Positions 34,065 to 44,550 are shown, counted from the first letter of the stretch. The stretch: DNA of 51,251 bases from Anaerolineae bacterium (GCA_020433805.1 JAGRBZ010000012.1:1-51251), one strand, 5' to 3'. A program made the numbers and translations. Notes: generated by a model from the letters alone, not told the origin.

Positions 34065-36278
34065 ATGGTGGCCGTTAAGTCCGAAATTACAACGGAAGAC
34101 GCAATACAATTTGAGGGTTGGCTCCAATCTATTTCTGCGGGGCGCTCGATCTCGGAGATCGAGTTCATCCGTCGCGCCTGTGAAGTTGCGCAAGAGGCGC
34201 ATCACGGCCAGGCCAGGGCTTCCGGAGAACCCTATTTTCAGCATTCTCTGTCTGTGGCCAATATTTTGGCCGAATTGCGTTTAGATTATGAGACGGTTTC
34301 CGCTGCGCTCCTCCACGATGTTTTAGAAGATACCCCCGTAACTTACAGTGAATTAGAAGAAGAATTTGGCACAACCGTAGCAAAGTTGGTTGACGGTGTG
34401 ACCAAAATGAGCCAGATTCAAGAGTATCGAGGCCAATCGAAAAAGAGTAAGAAAGAGCAAGCGCAGGCTGAGAGCCTGCGCAAAATGTTTCTGGCCATGG
34501 TCGATGATGTGCGGGTGGTTTTAATAAAACTGGCTGATCGAACGCATAATATGCGTACACTCCACCATTTGCCGGAAGAAAAACGCAAGCGTATTGCCCG
34601 AGAAACACTTGAAATCTTTGCGCCCTTAGCCAATCGGCTGGGCATCTGGCAGATCAAGTGGGAGTTGGAAGATCTCTCCTTTCGCTATATGGAGCCGGAA
34701 CTTTACAAACAAATTGCCCATATGGTTGATGAACGGCGTATCAATCGCGAACGCTATATTAATGATGTAGCCGATACGCTCAAGGAAGAGCTAACCAAAC
34801 GCGGTATTAAAGCGGAGGTGACGGGCCGTCCTAAACATATTTACAGTATCTGGCGCAAGATGCGGCGTAAAGGCGTCGATTTTGACCAGATTCACGATGT
34901 GCGGGCGGTGCGGGTAACGGTTGGCGAGATAGGCGACTGCTATGCCAGTTTGGGGATTGTCCATACGTTGTGGCGTCCTATACCGGGTGAATTTGATGAT
35001 TATATCGCCGCGCCTAAAGACAATCTTTATCGCTCGCTGCATACAGCGGTTATTGGCCCCAACGGCAGAACCCTTGAGGTGCAAATTAGAACCTATGAGA
35101 TGCATCAAGATGCAGAATTAGGCGTGGCAGCACACTGGCGATACAAAGAAGGTGCGAAGTCGGACCCCAGCTTTGATAAAAAGATAAATTGGCTGCGCTC
35201 TTTAATGGAGTGGAAAGAAGATGTAGCCGATGCCGGTGAGTTTATCGACCAAGTCAAGGCCGAAGTTTTTCAAGATCGCGTTCATGTGCTAACGCCGGAC
35301 GGTGACGCTATTGACCTGCCCTATGGGGCAACACCTATCGACTTTGCTTACCATATTCATACGGAAGTAGGCCATCGTTGCCGAGGGGCTAAGGTTAACG
35401 GGCGGATTGTACCGCTGAATTACCAGATGCAAAATGGCGATCAGGTTGAGATCCTTACGGCCAAGCGGGGCGGCCCCAGCCGAGATTGGGTTAACCCGCA
35501 CCTCAACTATATCAAAACCTCCAGAGCCAGAGCGAAAGTTCGTTATTGGTTTAAGTATCAGAATTTTGAGAAAAATCTGTCTGATGGGCGCTTTATTTTA
35601 GAGCGCGAATTACGTCGATTAGGTATCCCGGAAGTGAGTTTTGAGAAGTTGGCTCACGCTTTTAAGTATGACCGGGTTGACGATTTTTTGGCGGCTATTG
35701 GTCGGAACGATGTTAGCATCCCCCAGATGGTTAGCGTTATTAACAGCATTATTGTTGCGGCTGAACCGGATGTTAAGGATGAGTGGCGCAGTCTAATTTC
35801 GCTACCAACCCCATCTAAGAAGATGTCTACCGGCATCCATGTTCAGGGTGTTGGTAATTTGCTTACTAACCTGGCTCAGTGCTGCCGGCCTGTACCGGGC
35901 GATACTGAAATTGTCGGCTATATTACGCGTGGTCGGGGAGTAACCATCCATCGCGGCGATTGCCCCAATATTCTGCGCCTTCGTGAAAAAGCACCGGAAA
36001 GGCTTATTTCGGTCGATTGGGGTTCGGAAGAAGGAGCTACCTATCCGGTCGATATCCAAATTGAGGCGTTTGATCGGCCCGGTTTACTGCATGATATTAC
36101 CTCGGTGGTAGCCAACGAAAGGATTAATCTGGCCACTGTCAATGTTGTTACGAAGAAGCAAGAGTCAAAGGCCAATATTTTCGCCACTTTGGATATTGCC
36201 AATCTCGATCAATTAAGCCGCGTCTTGGCTGTTATTGAACAACTGCCAAATGTGATCGAGGTTCGACGCCGAACGTAA
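34065..36278 (+). CDS. rel: Bifunctional (p)ppGpp synthetase/hydrolase Rel
   Basis: A 737-residue long RelA/SpoT homologue. HD hydrolase (about 35-190): HHGQARASGEPYFQHSL and LLHDVLEDT (H84, D85, E88, D89) are intact. The synthetase (about 230-345) includes RPKHIYSIWRKM and DVRAVRV. TGS (about 400-460) starts VHVLTPDGDAIDLPYGATPIDFAY; a zinc-finger/RIS-like segment with CCRPVPGD and an ACT domain (about 665-735) follow. Both activities therefore look present: it makes the alarmone on stalled ribosomes and removes it otherwise. CGGAG precedes ATG 34065. Monocistronic. Confidence 0.95.
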   Translation: MVAVKSEITTEDAIQFEGWLQSISAGRSISEIEFIRRACEVAQEAHHGQARASGEPYFQHSLSVANILAELRLDYETVSAALLHDVLEDTPVTYSELEEEFGTTVAKLVDGVTKMSQIQEYRGQSKKSKKEQAQAESLRKMFLAMVDDVRVVLIKLADRTHNMRTLHHLPEEKRKRIARETLEIFAPLANRLGIWQIKWELEDLSFRYMEPELYKQIAHMVDERRINRERYINDVADTLKEELTKRGIKAEVTGRPKHIYSIWRKMRRKGVDFDQIHDVRAVRVTVGEIGDCYASLGIVHTLWRPIPGEFDDYIAAPKDNLYRSLHTAVIGPNGRTLEVQIRTYEMHQDAELGVAAHWRYKEGAKSDPSFDKKINWLRSLMEWKEDVADAGEFIDQVKAEVFQDRVHVLTPDGDAIDLPYGATPIDFAYHIHTEVGHRCRGAKVNGRIVPLNYQMQNGDQVEILTAKRGGPSRDWVNPHLNYIKTSRARAKVRYWFKYQNFEKNLSDGRFILERELRRLGIPEVSFEKLAHAFKYDRVDDFLAAIGRNDVSIPQMVSVINSIIVAAEPDVKDEWRSLISLPTPSKKMSTGIHVQGVGNLLTNLAQCCRPVPGDTEIVGYITRGRGVTIHRGDCPNILRLREKAPERLISVDWGSEEGATYPVDIQIEAFDRPGLLHDITSVVANERINLATVNVVTKKQESKANIFATLDIANLDQLSRVLAVIEQLPNVIEVRRRT

Positions 36279-36414
36279 TAGCTTTATGAGTTACGCAGTT
36301 CAAAAGGTGACAGTCACTCGGTCGTTATAAATAGTTAATTTGTACTACCCTCACGCAATTTTATTTCAATATTGCTCTAATTTAAAGGGCTGCCTCTTAA
36401 AATTTTCACTTTTC

Positions 36415-36423
36415 TGTTATACT
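36415..36423 (+). promoter_or_regulatory. Extended -10 promoter for the hybrid kinase
   Basis: TG-T-TATACT at 36415-36423 is an extended -10 element with five of six consensus bases and no clear -35. It lies 108 bp before the ATG of the large hybrid kinase. Confidence 0.4.
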
Positions 36424-36530
36424 GAAAGATAATAACGACATTTTTCCAGCGGTCAACCTTGAAATTGTCTTACTTTGGATATCCCTTCGATATCATTGCA
36501 TCCTGCCCTGTTCAAAGAGGATCTTAATTA

Positions 36531-39500
36531 ATGTCGGATATGACAAAAACAAAAGCTCAACTTATCCAAGAACTGGAATCATTACGGCAGCGTGTGGTTG
36601 AGTTGGAAGCTATGGTTGATGCTCATCATAATGATGAATCTCCACCATCAATTTCCCCGTCGCAACTTTTTACGATTGATACCCAATCTTCCCCACAGGC
36701 ACTTCAACAAAAAGTGGAACGGATTGAAAAAACGCTGGCCCGCCGTATTCAAGAGATGACTGCTCTGTATGAAATTTCTCTTAATATTACGGCTGAATTA
36801 GGCAAGACCGATATATGGCACAAAATTATCGAGCAAGCCGCCATGTTGTTGGGAACCGAAATGGGGCGGATATATCTGCTTGCGCCAGGCCGACAGCATT
36901 TAGACCTTATGGGGAGCTATAACTGCTCTAAGTCGTGGACTGATGTTACCATTACCATAGATACGGGTTTGGTTGGGCATGTGCTGGGGACCGGCCAAAC
37001 GCACATGGTTGCCAATTATGGCGCGTGGGAAGGCAGCGTTGAGGTTCTGGCAGAGAAGATAGGCCGGGCTGTTGGGGTGCCTCTTAAACGAGGCCATAAT
37101 GTGATCGGTGCTCTCGTTGTCTTCGATGGCCCGGCAAAACAGGGCGTTTTTGATAGCGAAGATGTGAAATTACTGGATATGCTGGCGGCCCAAGTCGTCG
37201 TTGCTCTCGAAAACTTCCAGCTTTACAATACAATGCAGCACAAAGTTGAAGAGTTAGCGATGCTCAACCGGGTCAGCCAAGCCGTGAATTCCACTTTGGA
37301 TTTGCAGGAAACGCTGACCTTAATTACGGATCATATTATGTCGCAATTGGATTCTGCTGCAGCTTCAGTAGCCTTATATGATTTAGAACGCGACGTGTTG
37401 CGGTTTGCCGCCGCATCAGGACATGGGGCCGATTTTGTGTTGGGGCAGCAGCTTGCTGCGGGACGTGGGATTATCGGTTGGGTAGCCCAGCATGGTCAAC
37501 CGGTTCTGGTCTCAGATGTAGCCCATGATGAGCGATTTTACGATGCGTTTGATAGGAAGCAAGGTGATTTTGTAACACAGTCTATCGTGTCTGTCCCTTT
37601 ACAGGCTCGAGGGCAAACTATTGGGGTTATCGCTGCTCTTAATAAAATGCACAGTTCTGCCTTTACCCCTGATGATTTGGAGTTACTTGGATTAATCGCG
37701 GCCCCCGCTGCAACCGCTATTGATAATTCTCGATTGTATGAACAGTCGCAGCAAAAGGTAGAAGCATTACAGCAGGCCGAGACCGAATTAGCGCAGCAGG
37801 CTAGACAGTTAGGGTTGATTAATGATATTGGCCGACAAATTGCCGCTGAATTGGAACTGGATTTACTCCTCAATCGGGCCGCTCAGCTGGTGCAACAGTC
37901 ATTTAATTATCATCATGTTGCCTTATTTCTTGTTGAAGATAATTTGCTTAAGCTTAAAACGGTAGCTGGTTCTTACCAGGCTTACTACCCTGTAGGACAC
38001 AGCCAGCAATTAAATGAAGGAATTACTGGTTTGGTTGCTCAGCAAGGTAAGAAAATTGTTGCCAATAATGTTAAAAAAAGCGACCATTACACCCATCTCA
38101 TTGAGGAATATGCGCATACACAATCTGAGCTGTGTTTGCCTATAAAAGTTAAAGAGGATACCGTCGGTGTGATGGATATTCAAAGCCCCACCCCTAATTC
38201 TTTTACCGATAACGATATTGTGGCGATGGAAACGCTAACCAACCAGATTGCAGTTGCCATCCGCAACGCTCGATTGTATCAACAAGCCAAGCAAGAAATT
38301 GCCGAGCGTAAACAGATTGAACGAGAATTACGGGCGAGTGAGGAGCGTTTTCGGCAGGTGATCACCTCGATTAGCGATCATATCTATGTCAGCGAGGTAA
38401 CGGAGGAAGGCGATCGGGTTAATTTCTACCATTCTCCTAACGTCAAGCTGCTAACCGGTTATTCGGTTGATAGATTTTCCCAAGACTGGCATTTTTGGCC
38501 TTCGACATTGATTCATCCGGATGATCGCTTTCGAGCCGCGGCCCAGGCCACTAAATTGAGCCAGGGCCAAAGCAGTCTGGTCGAATATCGAATTGTGCGG
38601 GCCGACGGTGCCGTGATTTGGGTACGCGATAGTGCCAGCGTAGAAACAAAGAATAACCGTACCACAATTTATGGTGTGGTGGCTGACATTACCGAACGCA
38701 AACAACATGAGCGTGAGCTGGAAATTATCGTCGCTATTGCCGACGCACTTCGTTCAACGGCCACCCACACCGACATTATTGCCATTTTGCTCGATCAGCT
38801 TTTGGATTTGTTACAGATGGAAGGGGCTGCCTTAGTGAGTCATGATGCTACTTCACACACATCGACTATTGAGCAGGCCCGAGGCGTTTGGCGTGATCTT
38901 TCACAGCAGCAATTAACTTCGTCTCAGCAGGGTTATTATTCTTTCTTCCCACAAGGTAATCTTTATGTCAATAACGATGTTCAGAGTGACCAGGATATCC
39001 CCTGGCCTGAACCCTTTAGCAAAGTAAAAGCTGTGGCTATTGTATCTTTATCTATTCAGAATGAGGCGTTTGGCTCTTTGATAGTGGGCCATCGTTACGA
39101 GATTACGGCCGATGTATTGCCGTTACTCACCACTATCAGCAATATGGCGGTTAATGCCCTACAGCGGGCCAGCCTTTTTGAAGCCCTACAAAAATCCAAT
39201 AACGAACTGGCTAACGAACGTGCTTTGTTAGCCCAACGTGTTGAAGAGCGAACAGCCGAACTCAGTGCTGCAAACGCCGAACTGGCTCGAGCAGCCCGAT
39301 TAAAAGATGAATTTATGGCCAATATGAGCCATGAACTGCGTACACCCCTTAATGCTGTTTTAGGCATGTCGGAAATATTGCGGTCGAACGTTTATGGGCC
39401 ACTTAACGATGAGCAATTAAAAGCAGTTCATTATATCGAAGAAGGCGGCAACCATCTTTTGTCGCTGATTAATGATATCTTGGATTTGTCCAAAATTGAG

Positions 39501-40439
39501 GCAGGTAAGCTTGAATTGCTTCTCAGTGCCGTATCAGGCGTGAAAGTGTGTCAATCGTCGCTGCAATTTGTTAAACCCATCATGCAGCAAAAGGATATAA
39601 AAATTGTATACCGCTATGATAATAGCGTTGAGCTTTTTATGGCAGATGAACGACGCTTAAAACAGATTTTGGTTAACCTCCTTACAAACGCCATAAAGTT
39701 TTCGCCTAAAGGGAGTCGTATTGGGCTGGAAATGGATGGAGACATCGACCAAGGTGTTGTGCATTTCACCGTTTGGGACAACGGCATCGGTATTTCTGAT
39801 GAGGATATGCGCCGCTTATTTAAACCCTTTGTACAAGCTGATAGCGGTCTCACGCGCCGGCAGGAAGGAACCGGCTTGGGATTATCGCTTGTATATCGTT
39901 TAACAGAAATGCACGGCGGTAGTGTTAGGTTGGAAAGTAAGGTTAATGAAGGCAGCCGCTTTACCATATCGTTGCCGTGGCAAACCCCCGATGGCTTTTT
40001 TCTGTCTTCGGACATGCAGCAAAAGCAGACTTTTGAGAAATCGAGAGATATTCGTCCTCCTCAAACCACTGTTCTGTTGGCTGAAGATAATGAAAATGCT
40101 ATTGTGCCAACCCATACGTACCTGCGTGCCCAAGGCTATCATGTTGTAATTGCTAAAGACGGGATAGAAGCGGTTAAACTTACCGTAGAAATGCAGCCGG
40201 ATATTATTTTAATGGATGTCCAAATGCCTGGTATCAGCGGCATTGAGGCCATGCGACAAATCCGTCAAAATCACAAGGCGTTGGCATCCATACCCATCAT
40301 TGCCTTGACCGCCTTATCTTTACCCGGCGATCGACAACGCTGTTTTGATGCCGGAGCGGATGAATATCTCTGTAAACCTGTTAACTTGTCACATCTGGCG
40401 ACGTTAATTGCATCGAAGCTAAAAACATTGGACAATTGA
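36531..40439 (+). CDS. Multi-GAF/PAS hybrid histidine kinase, 1302 aa
   Basis: A very large soluble hybrid kinase. Order: coiled coil (1-80), GAF (about 85-235), GAF (240-405), GAF (425-590), PAS (600-725, ERFRQVITSISDHIYVSE), GAF-like (730-885), coiled coil, HisKA with H934 (MANMSHELRTPLNAVLGMS), HATPase_c (DNGIGI, GTGLGLSLVYRL) and a C-terminal receiver (about 1180-1300) with D1229 (IILMDVQMPG). The four sensor GAFs allow several cytoplasmic cues to be summed; their ligands are unknown. AAAGAGG lies 10 nt before the ATG. Two receiver-kinases follow, which makes a phosphorelay likely. No output DNA-binding gene is next to it. Confidence 0.93.
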   Translation: MSDMTKTKAQLIQELESLRQRVVELEAMVDAHHNDESPPSISPSQLFTIDTQSSPQALQQKVERIEKTLARRIQEMTALYEISLNITAELGKTDIWHKIIEQAAMLLGTEMGRIYLLAPGRQHLDLMGSYNCSKSWTDVTITIDTGLVGHVLGTGQTHMVANYGAWEGSVEVLAEKIGRAVGVPLKRGHNVIGALVVFDGPAKQGVFDSEDVKLLDMLAAQVVVALENFQLYNTMQHKVEELAMLNRVSQAVNSTLDLQETLTLITDHIMSQLDSAAASVALYDLERDVLRFAAASGHGADFVLGQQLAAGRGIIGWVAQHGQPVLVSDVAHDERFYDAFDRKQGDFVTQSIVSVPLQARGQTIGVIAALNKMHSSAFTPDDLELLGLIAAPAATAIDNSRLYEQSQQKVEALQQAETELAQQARQLGLINDIGRQIAAELELDLLLNRAAQLVQQSFNYHHVALFLVEDNLLKLKTVAGSYQAYYPVGHSQQLNEGITGLVAQQGKKIVANNVKKSDHYTHLIEEYAHTQSELCLPIKVKEDTVGVMDIQSPTPNSFTDNDIVAMETLTNQIAVAIRNARLYQQAKQEIAERKQIERELRASEERFRQVITSISDHIYVSEVTEEGDRVNFYHSPNVKLLTGYSVDRFSQDWHFWPSTLIHPDDRFRAAAQATKLSQGQSSLVEYRIVRADGAVIWVRDSASVETKNNRTTIYGVVADITERKQHERELEIIVAIADALRSTATHTDIIAILLDQLLDLLQMEGAALVSHDATSHTSTIEQARGVWRDLSQQQLTSSQQGYYSFFPQGNLYVNNDVQSDQDIPWPEPFSKVKAVAIVSLSIQNEAFGSLIVGHRYEITADVLPLLTTISNMAVNALQRASLFEALQKSNNELANERALLAQRVEERTAELSAANAELARAARLKDEFMANMSHELRTPLNAVLGMSEILRSNVYGPLNDEQLKAVHYIEEGGNHLLSLINDILDLSKIEAGKLELLLSAVSGVKVCQSSLQFVKPIMQQKDIKIVYRYDNSVELFMADERRLKQILVNLLTNAIKFSPKGSRIGLEMDGDIDQGVVHFTVWDNGIGISDEDMRRLFKPFVQADSGLTRRQEGTGLGLSLVYRLTEMHGGSVRLESKVNEGSRFTISLPWQTPDGFFLSSDMQQKQTFEKSRDIRPPQTTVLLAEDNENAIVPTHTYLRAQGYHVVIAKDGIEAVKLTVEMQPDIILMDVQMPGISGIEAMRQIRQNHKALASIPIIALTALSLPGDRQRCFDAGADEYLCKPVNLSHLATLIASKLKTLDN

Positions 40440-40589
40440 GATACATAGAACAGGCTAAAGTGGGAGCTAAACTTTAGAACTTCTCATTGGTGCTGGAAAT
40501 CACTTTAATTCAACTGACGATTGCGATCTGAATACACATTGTATTTAACAACCCATCTTCAAATTAGATAACCTTAATAAGGACTCACC

Positions 40590-42050
40590 ATGCCTAATAA
40601 TACTATTCTAATCGTAGACGATCAGCTTAGTGCTCGTGAAGTGTTGCGAGGGTTGCTGACCGGACAAGGATACAACCTTATTTTTGCCTCAAACGGCGAA
40701 GAAGCGCTAGCTATGGCTCGCGAAAGCATTCCTGATCTTATCCTGCTCGATGTAATGATGCCGGGGATGGATGGATTTGAGGTGTGCGAAGCGGTTCGAG
40801 CCGATACGCGCATTGCTGAGGTTCCGATTTTGCTTGTCACTGCTCTGGATGATCGCGAGTCGCGGTTGAGAGGCATCAAAGCCGGGGCCGACGATTTCAT
40901 CTCAAAACCGTATGATCAAAATGAGTTGCGGGCACGTGTTCAGACCATTGTCAAACTTAATCGTTATCGACGCCTACACACCGAGCGTGCAAAGTTTGAA
41001 TGGGTGGTTGATAAGGCTACTTTAGGGCACTTGGTTGTCGATGAGGCGGGCAAAATTATGTATGCTAATGTTCAGGCTCGCCAATATTTGGAAATTCCGT
41101 TAGAAGCTGAGCTGCCCCTTTCTGATTCTTTTCTTGAACTGGCCCAACGCTATTACAACTGCGAACCACAACAGATTTGGGAGCAGTGGCCTAATCTATT
41201 ATCATCCGACGTTCCGGTTTATTTGGTTCGACCAGCCTCTAATATCAGCGAGAGTTCTTGGCTCCATGTCGAACAAATGGAAATGGGGGCTGATGCTCAT
41301 GAAAAGTACCTCATCAATTTACGGGATGTAACCGAAGATATTAACACCCGACGATTGATGTGGACGTTTCACGCCCAGATTGGTCACAAATTGAGAACCC
41401 CAATTATGCTTATTTCCGGTACGCTTAATCTTATCTATACGGAGAGGGAAACCCTTTCAGAAGAACAGAAAATTTTGATTTCATCCGCTTATAAAAACGC
41501 TATGCGGCTTCAAAATGAAATTCAAGATGTGCTTCAATATCTTGATACCTCCCATATTGCGAAATTGACCGATGATATATGTTGTATTCTAGAAGTGTCC
41601 ACGCTGGTGGATGCTCTGATTGAAAGTTTAGAGCTTAAATCCGTCAATGTTACCATTGATGCCGATGAATATCAGCCCAATACGCTATTTCTGCCGCTGT
41701 CACAGCGAGCGCTTGAAGTTGTTTTGCAAGAGATACTGGAAAATTCGCAAAAGTTTCATCCCGAGGGCAACCCTATCATCGAGCTTGAGATCGCATACCA
41801 TGACCCCTACATTTACATCGTTATCAAAGATGACGGATTAACTCTTTTGCCGGATCAGTTGACCAAAATATGGTCACCTTACTATCAAGTTGAGCGCTAT
41901 TTTACAGGGCAAGTCGACGGAATGGGGTTGGGCTTATCGTCAGTGGCAAGTTTGGTATGGGATGTAGGGGGAACATGCCGGGCTTACAATCGAACCGATA
42001 AACCCGGTTTGGTTATCGAGTTAACGTTGCCATTAAGGAACCCCGTATGA
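40590..42050 (+). CDS. Receiver-PAS-kinase with divergent H-box
   Basis: A 486-residue protein. The receiver (1-125) carries D54 (LILLDVMMPGMDG) and ends SKPYDQNELRARV. A PAS-like domain (about 140-250) follows, then a HisKA-like helix with H266 in IGHKLRTPIMLISG, where the usual S-H-E is G-H-K, and an HATPase_c domain whose G1 box is unusual (KDDGLTLLPDQL) though GMGLGLSSVASLV is kept. Weak or regulated kinase activity is possible. AAGGA precedes ATG 40590. The stop overlaps the next gene (ATGA), so the two are coupled. Confidence 0.87.
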   Translation: MPNNTILIVDDQLSAREVLRGLLTGQGYNLIFASNGEEALAMARESIPDLILLDVMMPGMDGFEVCEAVRADTRIAEVPILLVTALDDRESRLRGIKAGADDFISKPYDQNELRARVQTIVKLNRYRRLHTERAKFEWVVDKATLGHLVVDEAGKIMYANVQARQYLEIPLEAELPLSDSFLELAQRYYNCEPQQIWEQWPNLLSSDVPVYLVRPASNISESSWLHVEQMEMGADAHEKYLINLRDVTEDINTRRLMWTFHAQIGHKLRTPIMLISGTLNLIYTERETLSEEQKILISSAYKNAMRLQNEIQDVLQYLDTSHIAKLTDDICCILEVSTLVDALIESLELKSVNVTIDADEYQPNTLFLPLSQRALEVVLQEILENSQKFHPEGNPIIELEIAYHDPYIYIVIKDDGLTLLPDQLTKIWSPYYQVERYFTGQVDGMGLGLSSVASLVWDVGGTCRAYNRTDKPGLVIELTLPLRNPV

Positions 42051-43609
42051 AAAATCAAAGCACAATTCTTGTAGTTGATGACCAAGAGAGCGCGCGCCAT
42101 GTATTGCGTGGATTATTGATAAAGGATGGGTATAACCTGCATTTTGCAGCCAATGGCATAGAAGCATTGGATAAAGCGGCTGAACTCTTGCCCGATCTCA
42201 TTCTGCTTGATGTAATGATGCCCGGCATGAATGGTTTTGAAGCCTGTCAAAAATTACGTATGGATCCAAAACTGTCGGAAGTGCTTATTATTTTGGTTAC
42301 TGCTCTAGATGATCGACAGTCTCGGCTGAAGGGGATTGAGGCCGGAGCCGATGATTTTATCAATAAACCGGTTGATCCGGCTGAGCTAAGAGCCCGCGTT
42401 AAAACGATTACGCGGCTTAATCGTCACCGGCGGCTGCGTTCGCTGGAGCTTCGAGCTGAGCGCGACCGAACTCAGGCTATTTTAGAAACCTTGGGTGAAG
42501 CCGTAATCGTTACCGACACCGATGGATATATACAGTATATTAATCCGGCGGCCATAAAGTTAACCGGCTTTTCTACAGAAGAAGTGTTGGGCCAAAACTG
42601 GCACATTTGGCAAACCGAAGAAACACAAGAAAAGTTTGAAGAGCAGATTTTCGCCACGCTGTTTGCGGGTAAAACCTGGTACGGTGAAGTGGTGAATAAA
42701 CGCAAAAATGGCACTACGTACGATGCGGCCTTAACTGTAGCACCCCTCTTTACGCCTGCCCATAATCACGAAAATAATGTCATCGTTGGCTTTGTCAGCG
42801 TGCAGCGTGATATTACGCCTCTCAAACAAGCCGAGCGCTCGAAAAACGAATTTGTCTCAAATGTGTCACACGAGTTACGCACGCCACTCTCGGTCATTAC
42901 GCTCTTAAGCGACAATCTCGATGGGCTATACGACCGTTTAGATGAAGAAAAGCGCCGAAAAATGATCCGTGATATTCAAAAACATACCGAGTCGTTAAAC
43001 AACCTCATTGGCGACGTTCTTGAAATCTCGCGCATCGACAGCGGCCGTATTTCGATGGAGCGGGAGGTGATCGATTTATCTCAACTGGCCAGAGAACAAA
43101 TTGAGGAGATGCTTCCGCTGGTTCACAAAAAGGAGCAATCGATGTATGTAACCGGTGCATCCCGATTAAATGTTTTAGGGAATCGGGCCCAGTTACAGCA
43201 GATTATCCGCAATTTACTCAATAATGCTATCAAGTATACAGAAGACGGTGGTGAGATTGTGTGCTATTGCGCCCGATTATCGCTACCCCCGGCGTCATCA
43301 CGCTTAAATATAGCCTCGCAATGGCCCAACTGCGAAGATTTGCCAGCCGGGCAGTGGGCTGCTCTTCGCGTTGTCGATACGGGGGTAGGCATCGATCAAA
43401 AGCATTTGCCCCATCTGTTTGAGCGTTTCTATCGAGCCAAAGCGCAACAGAATATTCGTGGCACGGGTCTAGGATTATCTATCAGCCGTGATCTGGTTGA
43501 ATTACATGGAGGAAAAATTACGGTCGCTTCGGAGATAGATAAAGGCTCTGTGTTTGCTATTTATTTCCCTTTAGTCGAAAATAAGCGGCGTGTAGAAAGT
43601 ATATCCTAG
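42047..43609 (+). CDS. Receiver-PAS-histidine kinase
   Basis: A 520-residue protein. The receiver (1-130) carries D55 (LILLDVMMPGMNG). PAS (about 145-265) includes DTDGYIQYINPAAIKLTGFS and a PAC tail. HisKA has H275 (FVSNVSHELRTPLSV), and HATPase_c shows NLLNNAIKYTEDGG, VDTGVGI and GTGLGLSISRDLVELHGG. Its receiver is clearly paralogous to the previous gene's (DDQxSAR, RGLL, NL, FAxNG), pointing to a tandem duplication followed by change of the kinase half. Good candidate for passing phosphate inside a relay with the two kinases upstream. Confidence 0.92.
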   Translation: MKNQSTILVVDDQESARHVLRGLLIKDGYNLHFAANGIEALDKAAELLPDLILLDVMMPGMNGFEACQKLRMDPKLSEVLIILVTALDDRQSRLKGIEAGADDFINKPVDPAELRARVKTITRLNRHRRLRSLELRAERDRTQAILETLGEAVIVTDTDGYIQYINPAAIKLTGFSTEEVLGQNWHIWQTEETQEKFEEQIFATLFAGKTWYGEVVNKRKNGTTYDAALTVAPLFTPAHNHENNVIVGFVSVQRDITPLKQAERSKNEFVSNVSHELRTPLSVITLLSDNLDGLYDRLDEEKRRKMIRDIQKHTESLNNLIGDVLEISRIDSGRISMEREVIDLSQLAREQIEEMLPLVHKKEQSMYVTGASRLNVLGNRAQLQQIIRNLLNNAIKYTEDGGEIVCYCARLSLPPASSRLNIASQWPNCEDLPAGQWAALRVVDTGVGIDQKHLPHLFERFYRAKAQQNIRGTGLGLSISRDLVELHGGKITVASEIDKGSVFAIYFPLVENKRRVESIS

Positions 43610-43620
43610 AGGGCTGCTCT

Positions 43621-44055
43621 ATGACGGATAGCTGGCTTGACGCGCTTGAGCAACTGCGCCGGGCCGATGAAATCAAACAGGTCAAATCAATCTCTTCTCA
43701 TGCCTCCTCCTCTTCTCATTTGCATGAAGAAGCTGCTGCGGCCTTAAAACAAAGCGAGGCGCACAAACTTCTGCGCCAGGTTCGCAAAGTTTTACTCCGC
43801 GACAATGGCACAATCGACATATTCGACGAGTCGGATAAATATGATCGGGTTATCTCGTTGGTTTGGCAGGGAACTATTTCTAAAGCCCGTCGGCCGGATC
43901 GCGAGGATCCGGCCGACTTTAACTACATTATGATTGGGGCTAAAGGGAAACACCTGTACGTCAATAACAAACCCTTGAAAAAAGCGTCGCCCGAAGCTCT
44001 AAAGGCGGCTTTGCTAAAAGCAGCCCAAAAACCTCTCGTTCAAAAACGAAGCTGA
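43621..44055 (+). CDS. Hypothetical protein after kinase operon, 144 aa
   Basis: Not recognised. It starts 11 nt after the kinase stop with GAGGG in front and is probably co-transcribed. The N-terminal third is charged and has a Ser/His-rich stretch (SSHASSSSHLHEEAAAAL). The centre is helical (HKLLRQVRKVLLRDNGTIDIF), and the C-terminal half has strands (YDRVISLVWQGTISK, FNYIMIGAKGKHLYVNNK) that could be a small ligand-binding fold. The tail is basic. It may be an output or adaptor for the relay, but nothing in the sequence proves it. Confidence 0.7.
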   Translation: MTDSWLDALEQLRRADEIKQVKSISSHASSSSHLHEEAAAALKQSEAHKLLRQVRKVLLRDNGTIDIFDESDKYDRVISLVWQGTISKARRPDREDPADFNYIMIGAKGKHLYVNNKPLKKASPEALKAALLKAAQKPLVQKRS

Positions 44056-44112
44056 TTCTTAAGCACGTGTTGTGTTACAGCAAGATTAGTGTAAACTTTT
44101 GGTGCAATATAG

Positions 44113-44550
44113 CTATTTCCCGAAGAGGGGAAACACCACGTAGGTATAAACCAGACACCCCACACAAATATCCAAAACCGATTCTAGTAAAGCAAATCCC
44201 ATTAACGTCAATGCCACAGCAAAGCTGGCGGCTGGAGCAAGATAAAACAGGACGGCAGCCGTTAAGGCAAAGAGGAAACCCACCCTGGCAGCAAAAAGTT
44301 TAGGGGCTTTGTCTATCTGTTTATCCGGCACGTGCAGTGTGTTGGTAAGTTGACAAGCGACCCAACTAAAAAGGCTATACTGTAATGGGGTAAAGGCCCG
44401 GATAAAGTAGTCGACAGCAATGATTATCAAAAAGTGATTAAAGCCGGTTAGCGCATACAAAGCAATCATCGATGCCATCATAAATCCGGTAAAGCGTACC
44501 ACAGCCTTGCTGATACGCTGGCTGGATATAGGGCAAATTAACGAGTTCAT
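44113..44550 (-). CDS. DUF4395 family membrane protein
   Basis: A 145-residue inner-membrane protein with about four hydrophobic segments. CPISSQRISKAVVRFTGF at the start and YFIRAF are the recognisable family pattern, as are the closing segments with C-VGC (ESVLDICVGCLVY). The function of DUF4395 is unknown; some relatives lie near thioredoxin-like or rhodanese genes. Here the neighbour upstream is a flavoprotein on the same strand, 90 bp away. Family call moderately sure. Confidence 0.75.
   Translation of the reverse strand: MNSLICPISSQRISKAVVRFTGFMMASMIALYALTGFNHFLIIIAVDYFIRAFTPLQYSLFSWVACQLTNTLHVPDKQIDKAPKLFAARVGFLFALTAAVLFYLAPAASFAVALTLMGFALLESVLDICVGCLVYTYVVFPLFGK

Noticed and set aside
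33896..34168. Minus-strand 90-codon frame over the rel start
   Set aside because: Antisense to rel with no ribosome site and no resemblance to any family.
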